A DNA stretch of 10,764 nucleotides from assembly GCA_003647375.1 (NCBI GenBank), contig QMMS01000137.1:1-10764 (forward strand), written 5' to 3'. The notes below the pieces were generated by a model. That model did no database searches, was not told the DNA's origin, and saw only the letters and a list, made by a program, of their open reading frames with translations. Positions 1 through 4,893 of the stretch are shown piece by piece (positions within the stretch are counted from its first letter, which is position 1; each line of letters begins with the position of its first letter). The position numbers and the translations under genes are program-made. The stretch comes from Deltaproteobacteria bacterium. GTDB taxonomy: Bacteria; Desulfobacterota; Desulfobacteria; Desulfobacterales; B30-G6.

Positions 1-134
1 AAATGAACATCGAACATCGAACGTCCAACATCGAATTTTGAATTTGAAAAGATGAAGAAACAGAATTATTCGGTATTGGTTTTTTGTTTTCATTCGACAT
101 TGGTCGTTCGATGTTCGATGTTGGACGTTCATCT
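1..134. repeat. Inverted repeat built from degenerate 7-nt units
   Basis: The left arm reads as consecutive heptamers from the first base to about 56, with consensus NNTCGAA. CATCGAA occurs at 8-14, 15-21 and 29-35, and CGTCCAA at 22-28. The right arm (93-134) reads as heptamers of the complementary form: TTCGATG at 107-113 and 114-120, TTGGACG at 121-127. Bases 8-36 and 92-120 are inverted copies matching at 26 of 29 positions, so the strand could fold into a long hairpin with a loop of about 55 nt. The left end may continue outside the window. No open reading frame uses it. It is not a terminator in the usual sense because the loop is too long and no T tract follows. Confidence 0.8.
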
Positions 135-156
135 TTATAAAATCAGCATTTTAAAG

Positions 157-191
157 ATTCTGTACTCTGTATTCTGACCCTTGTATTCTTT
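157..191. repeat. Degenerate 7-nt tandem array
   Basis: Five consecutive heptamers can be read in register: ATTCTGT (157-163), ACTCTGT (164-170), then ATTCTGA (171-177), a diverged unit at 178-184, and ATTCTTT (185-191). The unit differs in sequence from the one in the neighbouring inverted repeat but has the same length. It lies in non-coding DNA, and its function is not evident. Confidence 0.6.
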
Positions 192-280
192 CATCGGACT
201 CATTCCGGCATAGCCAAATATCTCTGACCTCGCCCAAAGGACCAGGTTTTTAATACCGGAATAAAATCGTGTAACAGTTA

Positions 281-443
281 AACCTGAACTGAGCGATTTT
301 TATCTCGAGCTGCACCAATCTCTTGCGGATTATGGGTTCGCAAAAAGCCTCGACAGATCCACTGGTATGCCTACATTTTTTGCGAACCCTCCTCCATCAA
401 GATCTCGGCACATCTCTTCGGGAAAAATCGCTCAGTTCAGGTT
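281..443. repeat. 163-nt palindromic element with perfect 21-bp terminal inverted repeats (MITE-like)
   Basis: Bases 281-301 and 423-443 are perfect inverted copies over 21 bp; the left arm begins AACCTGAACTGAGCG. Nested inside is a second perfect inverted pair of 13 bp, GGGTTCGCAAAAA at 334-346 and its complement at 377-389, leaving a 30-nt central loop. The stretches between the outer and inner pairs are also partly complementary, so nearly the whole element can fold into one long imperfect hairpin. It encodes no protein. Size, terminal repeats and intergenic position fit a non-autonomous miniature transposable element or a REP/ERIC-like element. I see no clear target-site duplication, so transposition is inferred, not shown. 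Confidence 0.65.
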
Positions 444-537
444 AGAATTTGCACGTCCACGCAACAGGGCATTCGGGATAGAAATCGTTTGACTTGATCA
501 TACCAATCCCATAATACACACCTTGGAAACTTGATGG

Positions 538-573
538 TCTCGCAAAAAGTCAGAAAAACTATTTTTTACGAGA
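538..573. other. Small imperfect hairpin upstream of the ribonuclease gene
   Basis: TCTCGCAAAAA at 538-548 pairs with the segment ending in TTTTACGAGA at 573, with one C-A mismatch and a loop of about 14 nt. It lies about 60 nt before the start codon at 632. The stem shares the TCGCAAAAA string with the inner arm of the 163-nt palindrome. It could be a degenerate repeat relic or a structure in the 5' leader of the ribonuclease mRNA. Nothing here decides between these. Confidence 0.4.
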
Positions 574-608
574 GTGTTTTGTATTTGGTGTTTAGTGTTT
601 TGGAGTCT
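574..608. repeat. Degenerate 7-nt tandem array before the ribonuclease gene
   Basis: Heptamers GTGTTTT (574-580 and 595-601), GTATTTG (581-587) and GTGTTTA (588-594) follow one another in register, with a diverged fifth unit to 608. The array ends about 10 nt before the ribosome binding site of the next gene, so it lies in the presumed 5' leader or promoter region of that gene. Confidence 0.55.
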
Positions 609-631
609 AAAGAAATGAAGGACAACAGGTC

Positions 632-2116
632 ATGACCAGCAAAATCCTCATCAATGCTGTCGATTCTGAAGAAATCAGAATCGCAAAAGTTATCGATAAC
701 AAACTCGAAGAATTCCATATCGAAAGTGCCGCCAGAGAAATTACCCATGGCAATATCTATAAAGGTATTATCACCCGAATCGAACCAAGTCTTCAGGCAG
801 CATTCGTTGACTACGGCACCGAACGAAACGGCTTTCTCCAGAAACAGGAAATCCACAGCGACTATTTCCAGGAAACGCCCTCCGGCGAGACCTCCTCCAT
901 CAAACATATTATCAAGCGCGGCCAGGAAATTCTGGTGCAGGTAACCAAAGACCCAAGGATGAAAAAGGGCGCAATGCTCTCCACCTTCATATCGCTACCC
1001 GGCAGACATATTGTCCTCATGCCGGGCTCTAAAACGATGGGCATTTCCCGAAAAATAGAGGATGAGACAGAAAGACAGCGCCTCAAGGGGATTATTGAGC
1101 ATCTCAAAGTCCCGGAAGGCTTCGGTATTATTATCCGCACGGCAGGCGAGAATTGCACCAAAACCCTGGCTTCCAAAGACCTGCGATATCTATTGCGGCT
1201 CTGGAAAAACATCATGAACAAGGGAATGAAGGCAACTTCTCCCGCCCTGCTTTACAAAGAACGAAATCTTGCCGTCAGATCTATCCGGGATCACTTTACA
1301 CCAGAGGTAAAGGAAATACTCATAGACGATGAAGAAGTATTCAATGAAGTAAAAAGCTTTGTCCAGATCATTTCCCGGCGTCATCTCAATATCGTTAAAC
1401 TGCACAAAGGCGCATCCCCCATTTTTTCAAAATTTCAACTGGAGGACCAGATTGCGTCGATCTTCGAAAACAGGGTCAACCTCAAATCCGGCGGATCGAT
1501 AGTTATTGACCAGACAGAAGCCCTGGTTGCCATTGATGTCAATTCCGGTAAGGCAACTCATCAGAAAACCGTTGAGAAGACAGCCTTGACGACCAATGTC
1601 GAAGCTGCGGAAGAAATTGCCAGACAACTCAAGCTCAGAGACCTCGGGGGTCTGGTGGTCATCGATTTTATTGACATGAAAAATACGAAGAATCGGGCTC
1701 AAGTGGAACGGACATTGAGACTTCATGTCAAGACGGGCAAAGCCAAGGCCAATCTGGGCCGAATTTCAAAATTCGGACTTCTCGAGATGTCCAGGCAGCG
1801 AATCCAGCCTTCCATCGAGTATGGAAGTTATGTGACCTGCAATCACTGTCAAGGTAAAGGACTCGTGGCATCCAAAGAAACCCTTGGCGTGCGTTTTTTA
1901 AGAAAGTTGCAGATTGAGACCCTCAAACCGGCCATCAAAAGTGTCACATGTATCCTGCCGGTTGATGTGGCCGATTATGTCCTCAACAACAAACGTAAGG
2001 AAATACTCGATCTGGAAGCACGGCGGCAACTTTCAATACGTATTGTCGGAGATGCCCAGATGCACCCCGGCGAGAGCAATTTTGAAAAAAATAGGGATCA
2101 TCTCCAAAAGAGTTGA
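632..2116 (+). CDS. rng: Ribonuclease E/G family endoribonuclease (RNase G-like)
   Basis: A single-strand-specific endoribonuclease of the RNase E/G family, which matures rRNA ends and starts mRNA decay in the cytoplasm. The 494-residue product contains the N-terminal RNase-H-like/S1 region (S1-like segment about residues 38-120, with NIYKGIITRIEPSLQAAFVD). It also carries the two metal-binding aspartates of the DNase-I-like domain, D302 in AIDVNSG and D345 in VVIDFIDM, aligning with E. coli RNase E D303 and D346. The zinc-link motif is CNHCQGKG at residues 403-410. The length matches RNase G (about 490) and there is no long C-terminal degradosome scaffold as in enterobacterial RNase E. The ATG at 632 follows AAGGA at 618-622 with 9-nt spacing. 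The zinc link has Asn where CPxC is usual. The gene stands alone between two repeat-filled intergenic regions. The family call is firm; RNase G versus a short RNase E is a naming choice. Confidence 0.95.
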   Translation: MTSKILINAVDSEEIRIAKVIDNKLEEFHIESAAREITHGNIYKGIITRIEPSLQAAFVDYGTERNGFLQKQEIHSDYFQETPSGETSSIKHIIKRGQEILVQVTKDPRMKKGAMLSTFISLPGRHIVLMPGSKTMGISRKIEDETERQRLKGIIEHLKVPEGFGIIIRTAGENCTKTLASKDLRYLLRLWKNIMNKGMKATSPALLYKERNLAVRSIRDHFTPEVKEILIDDEEVFNEVKSFVQIISRRHLNIVKLHKGASPIFSKFQLEDQIASIFENRVNLKSGGSIVIDQTEALVAIDVNSGKATHQKTVEKTALTTNVEAAEEIARQLKLRDLGGLVVIDFIDMKNTKNRAQVERTLRLHVKTGKAKANLGRISKFGLLEMSRQRIQPSIEYGSYVTCNHCQGKGLVASKETLGVRFLRKLQIETLKPAIKSVTCILPVDVADYVLNNKRKEILDLEARRQLSIRIVGDAQMHPGESNFEKNRDHLQKS

Positions 2117-2127
2117 TCCAATTTGAG

Positions 2128-2325
2128 GGGTCCAGGATTCAAGTGGCACGAAGTGAAGCATCAGCGCTCAATGCCCAAAGATTATAAATAGTTAAACGTA
2201 AAGAGAGGCTTCAGGACTAAAAAAAGGATATCGGGGATGTTGAGCGAATGCTCAAAGCACTGATCAAATGCCTGGAAACCAAACACTTGAATCCTTGAAT
2301 CCTGGAACCCTTGGACCCTTTCTCC
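2128..2325. repeat. Inverted repeat with an 8-nt tandem array in its right arm
   Basis: The left arm at 2128-2145 (GGGTCCAGGATTCAAGTG) begins 12 bases after the ribonuclease stop codon. Its complement reappears at 2284-2318 but interrupted by two extra 8-nt units. The right arm reads as octamers: CTTGAATC at 2286-2293 and again at 2294-2301, CTGGAACC at 2302-2309, CTTGGACC at 2310-2317, and a diverged CTTTCTCC at 2318-2325. About 138 nt separate the arms. Within this spacer TTGAGC (2240-2245) and GCTCAA (2250-2255) form a perfect 6-bp hairpin with a GAAT loop. There is no coding potential. The arm difference by whole octamers suggests slippage or unit gain. Confidence 0.7.
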
Positions 2326-2340
2326 CAACCAATTGGGAGA
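2321..2340. promoter_or_regulatory. Compact 8-bp hairpin 49 nt upstream of purB
   Basis: TCTCCCAA at 2321-2328 and TTGGGAGA at 2333-2340 are perfect complements with a 4-nt CCAA loop. No T-rich tract follows on either strand, so it does not look like an intrinsic terminator. It could stabilise or control the purB leader mRNA, or bind a dimeric protein as a DNA palindrome. The role is unknown. Confidence 0.45.
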
Positions 2341-2376
2341 AGATCCAGAAATAAGGATTATTGTAAACCTTAATTT

Positions 2377-2381
2377 AAGGA
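2377..2381 (+). promoter_or_regulatory. Ribosome binding site deciding the purB start
   Basis: AAGGA lies 8 nt before ATG 2390. This supports that ATG over the in-frame TTG at 2333, which sits inside the hairpin and would add 19 residues absent from known PurB N-termini. Confidence 0.75.
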
Positions 2382-2389
2382 ACGAACCT

Positions 2390-3682
2390 ATGATCGATCG
2401 CTACACACGTAAAGAAATGGGAGATCTCTGGACAGATCAAATCAAGTATCAAACATGGCTCAAGGTGGAAATCCATGCTTGTGAAGCGCTGGCAACCATC
2501 GGCAGAATTCCTAAAAAGTCGCTTGCGATCATTAAGCGTAAAGCAAACTTTTCCGTAGAAAGGATCGAGGAAATCGAAGCCGAGACCAAACATGACGTCA
2601 TCGCCTTCCTCACCAGCGTTGCCGAACACGTGGGACCGGATTCCCGCTACATTCACATGGGACTGACTTCATCGGACGTACTCGATACCAGTCTGGCCTA
2701 TCTGCTGCGAAAAGCCGGCCTCATGATATTGGAAGATGTCGACAAACTCATGTCGGTCATAAAAAAGAAAGCCTTTAAATACAAAGAGACTGCCATGATT
2801 GGTCGTTCCCACGGTATTCATGCGGAACCGATTACCTTCGGTCTTAAACTGGCCATCTGGCATGACGAAATGAGGCGCAATAAAGAACGGCTCGAGCATG
2901 CCATCGACGCCATCAGTTGCGGGAAAATATCCGGAGCCGTGGGCACGTTTGCCAACACACCGCCACTGGTGGAATCCTACGTGTGTAAAAAGATGGGCTT
3001 GAAACCGGCACCGGCATCCACACAGATCGTCCAGCGGGACCGCCATGCTGAGTTTTTTAGTGTGCTGGCAATCATGGCTTCCACCATCGAAAAAATGGCC
3101 CTGGAAATTCGACACCTGCAACGAACAGAAGTCCTGGAAGCGGAGGAATACTTTTCCAAGGGACAAAAAGGGTCATCGGCCATGCCGCACAAAAGAAATC
3201 CCATCGGGTCGGAAAATCTCTGCGGCCTCGCGAGAATTGTACGGAACAATGCCATCTCGGCATTTGAAAACATCCCTTTGTGGCATGAACGTGATATCAG
3301 TCACTCATCGGTTGAGCGCGTTATCGGCCCCGACAGCACCATCCTGATGGATTACATGCTGCACCGCATGACCAACATATTGAATAAACTTCTGGTTTAC
3401 CCAAAAAACATGCGCGCAAACCTGGACAAACTCAAGGGACTTATTTTTTCACAACAGGTTCTTGTCGCCCTTGCAGAAGCGGGTGTCACCCGTGAGGACG
3501 CCTACAAGCTCGTTCAAGAACAGGCCATGCTTGTGTGGCAGGGAAAAGGATCATTCAAGGACCTGGTTCTGGAAGAATCCAGCATACGAGAACACCTGGG
3601 TGAAGAAAAAATTAAAGAAATATTTGACGTTGGCTATCATTTAAAGTATATCAGCGCCATTTTCAATCGGGTATTCAACTAA
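2390..3682 (+). CDS. purB: Adenylosuccinate lyase
   Basis: Cytoplasmic enzyme of purine synthesis. It splits SAICAR to AICAR plus fumarate, and adenylosuccinate to AMP plus fumarate. The 430-residue product reads like the B. subtilis/Thermotoga-type PurB of the fumarase/aspartase superfamily throughout, starting MIDRYTRKEM. The key residues sit at the usual numbers: H68 in TKHDVIAF, H141 in GRSHGIHAEP, and the mobile catalytic loop KGQKGSSAMPHKRNP with S262/S263. The superfamily segments GLTSSDVLDT and PLWHERDISHSS are also present. The chosen ATG has AAGGA 8 nt upstream; a longer TTG frame from 2333 is judged not real. The stop codon shares one base with the next gene's ATG (TAATG), which suggests translational coupling. 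No defect is visible. Confidence 0.97.
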   Translation: MIDRYTRKEMGDLWTDQIKYQTWLKVEIHACEALATIGRIPKKSLAIIKRKANFSVERIEEIEAETKHDVIAFLTSVAEHVGPDSRYIHMGLTSSDVLDTSLAYLLRKAGLMILEDVDKLMSVIKKKAFKYKETAMIGRSHGIHAEPITFGLKLAIWHDEMRRNKERLEHAIDAISCGKISGAVGTFANTPPLVESYVCKKMGLKPAPASTQIVQRDRHAEFFSVLAIMASTIEKMALEIRHLQRTEVLEAEEYFSKGQKGSSAMPHKRNPIGSENLCGLARIVRNNAISAFENIPLWHERDISHSSVERVIGPDSTILMDYMLHRMTNILNKLLVYPKNMRANLDKLKGLIFSQQVLVALAEAGVTREDAYKLVQEQAMLVWQGKGSFKDLVLEESSIREHLGEEKIKEIFDVGYHLKYISAIFNRVFN

Positions 3683-4329
3683 TGCGATACAGTGTCTTAG
3701 CAACCATAATATTGACAGGAGTCTTGATCGCCTCCGGCTGCACCGGGATAAAAAATCAGGAAACCGCAGGGCAGCCGCCTGTATCGGTAAAAGAATCGGT
3801 TTATTGGGATGTACTCGAAGCCTGGACGCAGGAAGGCCGCATCTACGATGGACTATCGACAAGGTTGATTTCAAAGGCAACCTTTAAATCCGCTGCGTTT
3901 AGGCAAGCATATTCGGCAGAATATGCGCGGCTTTACAAATTAGAGGGTTCGGAATACGATACGTTGGTGGCGGATCAGCAGAAAGAAGCAGTCGACTACA
4001 ACGACTTTGTGTTCGCTGCGTATGTTCCCGAAAAACATTGGGATGATTTCTCAAAAGAAACGTCCATGTGGAAAATCTACATCACGCGAGACAATGGTGA
4101 GCAGATCCGACCTCTGGAAATCCGCAAACTAAAAAGAAAAGATCCAATAACGGATTATTTTTACCCTTACATTACAACCTGGAAATCGATATACCATGTC
4201 AGATTTCCAATGTTTAACCCGAAAACTGGCAGTCAACTCATGGATGACCCATATGATACAGTTACTCTGGTCATGACAAGTGTTATTGGGTCTGTTGAAT
4301 TCAACTGGGAATACAATCGAAAACAATAA
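3682..4329 (+). CDS. Predicted lipoprotein of unknown family
   Basis: I do not recognise this 215-residue protein. It has a clear lipoprotein signal peptide: basic MR start, hydrophobic core (about residues 5-16) and a lipobox A-S-G-C with the acylated cysteine at C20. Thr follows the cysteine, not Asp, so outer-membrane sorting is the default expectation by the E. coli rule. The mature part is polar and rich in Tyr, Trp and Asp/Glu, with no membrane segment, no repeats and no catalytic motif I can name. The second half (from about residue 115, KHWDDFSKETSMWKIYITRD) alternates in a way that suggests beta strands. Its ATG overlaps the purB stop by one base and it ends 12 nt before yajC, so it is probably co-transcribed with both. 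An envelope role is inferred from the signal and neighbours only. Confidence 0.85.
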   Translation: MRYSVLATIILTGVLIASGCTGIKNQETAGQPPVSVKESVYWDVLEAWTQEGRIYDGLSTRLISKATFKSAAFRQAYSAEYARLYKLEGSEYDTLVADQQKEAVDYNDFVFAAYVPEKHWDDFSKETSMWKIYITRDNGEQIRPLEIRKLKRKDPITDYFYPYITTWKSIYHVRFPMFNPKTGSQLMDDPYDTVTLVMTSVIGSVEFNWEYNRKQ

Positions 4330-4330
4330 A

Positions 4331-4336
4331 GGGAGG
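4331..4336 (+). promoter_or_regulatory. Ribosome binding site supporting the TTG start of yajC
   Basis: GGGAGG lies just after the lipoprotein stop and 5 nt before TTG 4342. Starting at the later ATG 4375 would lose the N-terminal segment and has no comparable site. Confidence 0.75.
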
Positions 4337-4341
4337 TTAAT

Positions 4342-4725
4342 TTGTTCTTTTTAACAGAAAACATAGCCTATGCAATGGGAGCGGGTGGAGCCGGTGGAGA
4401 GGGTGGCGGTGGATTTTCAACATTCATTCCGCTGATATTGATGTTTGTCATCTTTTATTTTCTTTTAATTCGTCCGCAACAGAAAAAAACCAAAGAACAC
4501 CGCCAAATGGTATCCAGTTTAAAAAAAGGCGATCGTATCATCACCAGTGGCGGCCTGCATGGACGAATTACCGGTCTGTCAGACGCGACACTGACGGTAG
4601 AAATCGCCGACAAGGTGCGTGTCAAGGTAGCCCGGGGAAATGTGGGTACGCTGAACCAGCCCTCAGCACAACCCCAGCCCCAAGCAAAAGACAAAGGCAA
4701 AACGGATCCAGGCAAATCAAAATAG
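4342..4725 (+). CDS. yajC: YajC, Sec translocon accessory subunit
   Basis: Small inner-membrane protein that associates with SecD-SecF and the SecYEG channel. The 127-residue product has a short N-terminal segment, a glycine-rich linker (residues 13-24), one transmembrane helix (about 28-43, ending FYFLLI), then the family hallmark RPQQKKTKEH at 44-53. The cytosolic domain follows with LKKGDRIITSGGLHGRI, and the tail is rich in Gln, Pro and Lys. The start is TTG, supported by GGGAGG 5 nt upstream and by the usual YajC N-terminal length. It follows the lipoprotein gene by 12 nt and precedes secD by 164 nt, a wider gap than is usual for yajC-secD. The call is firm; precise function in the family is still only partly understood. 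Confidence 0.94.
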   Translation: MFFLTENIAYAMGAGGAGGEGGGGFSTFIPLILMFVIFYFLLIRPQQKKTKEHRQMVSSLKKGDRIITSGGLHGRITGLSDATLTVEIADKVRVKVARGNVGTLNQPSAQPQPQAKDKGKTDPGKSK

Positions 4726-4773
4726 TGTTCCGGTCGCACCATACTGCACCAGCTGTATGATCAGACCGGGCAC

Positions 4774-4788
4774 TCCGGTGACACCGGA
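4774..4788. other. Small hairpin in the yajC-secD gap
   Basis: TCCGGT at 4774-4779 and ACCGGA at 4783-4788 form a perfect 6-bp stem with a GAC loop. The sequence after it (ctaatttgt) is only weakly T-rich. It may be a weak terminator or a processing site; the evidence is structural only. Confidence 0.3.
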
Positions 4789-4812
4789 CTAATTTGTCTG
4801 TATATATTAAGG

Positions 4813-4893
4813 ATGGCGCAGATAAAGATTCCCTGCTATTACCGGCCGGGAATCTTGTATTTTAAATTACAAGGTGAAAGGAAACAGATTTGA
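4813..4893 (+). CDS. Possible 26-codon leader ORF ending on the secD start
   Basis: An ATG at 4813 opens a 26-codon frame, beginning MAQIKIPCYYRPG, whose TGA stop (4891-4893) overlaps the TTG start of secD (4890-4892). The frame spans the 9-bp hairpin at 4825-4856. AAGG directly abuts the ATG, which is too close for a normal ribosome binding site, and the peptide has no signal sequence or family resemblance that I know. It may be chance. If real, it would be a leader peptide coupling translation to secD. Confidence 0.2.
   Translation: MAQIKIPCYYRPGILYFKLQGERKQI
4825..4856 (+). promoter_or_regulatory. 9-bp hairpin upstream of secD (attenuator or weak terminator candidate)
   Basis: AAGATTCCC at 4825-4833 and GGGAATCTT at 4848-4856 are perfect complements with a 14-nt loop. 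GTATTTTAAATT follows, partly T-rich but interrupted. The structure ends 33 nt before the secD start. It could attenuate transcription into secD or shape its leader. No ligand-binding fold that I recognise surrounds it. Confidence 0.4.
4876..4882 (+). promoter_or_regulatory. Ribosome binding site supporting the TTG start of secD
   Basis: GAAAGGA lies 7 nt before TTG 4890. The resulting N-terminus (MKKLSWRP then a hydrophobic helix) is what SecD proteins normally have. Confidence 0.75.

Larger units (their letters stand above)
1..631. other. Gene-free, repeat-rich intergenic region
   Basis: No credible protein-coding gene or RNA gene was found here on either strand. The only longer open frame is an antisense frame running into the ribonuclease gene from the right, and it has no recognisable protein. 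The stretch is more AT-rich than the genes and is largely made of repeats: two arms of an inverted heptamer repeat, two further heptamer arrays, one 163-nt palindrome and one small hairpin, each listed separately. The remaining parts (about 192-280 and 444-537) show nothing I can name beyond a 7-bp inverted pair, ATTCCGG at 202-208 and CCGGAAT at 256-262. A promoter for the ribonuclease gene should lie near the right end, but I cannot place one with confidence. Confidence 0.75.

Noticed and set aside
1..134. CRISPR array
   Set aside because: The repeated units are 7 nt and contiguous, with no unique spacers of 25-40 nt between longer direct repeats.
185..215. Minus-strand string GAATGAGTCCGATGAAAG resembling a hammerhead ribozyme core
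   Set aside because: The CUGAUGA core is not present in full, and stem II cannot form before the GAAA, so the resemblance is coincidental.
2333..2389. Extended purB start at TTG 2333
   Set aside because: It would start inside a hairpin, has no ribosome binding site, and adds 19 residues not found in PurB; ATG 2390 has AAGGA at good spacing.
2669..3166. 165-residue open frame on the minus strand opposite purB
   Set aside because: It is a shadow of purB with no independent support.
4774..4860. Intrinsic terminator between yajC and secD
   Set aside because: The hairpins are followed by interrupted, weakly T-rich sequence, not a T run, so termination cannot be claimed; kept only as candidate regulatory hairpins.
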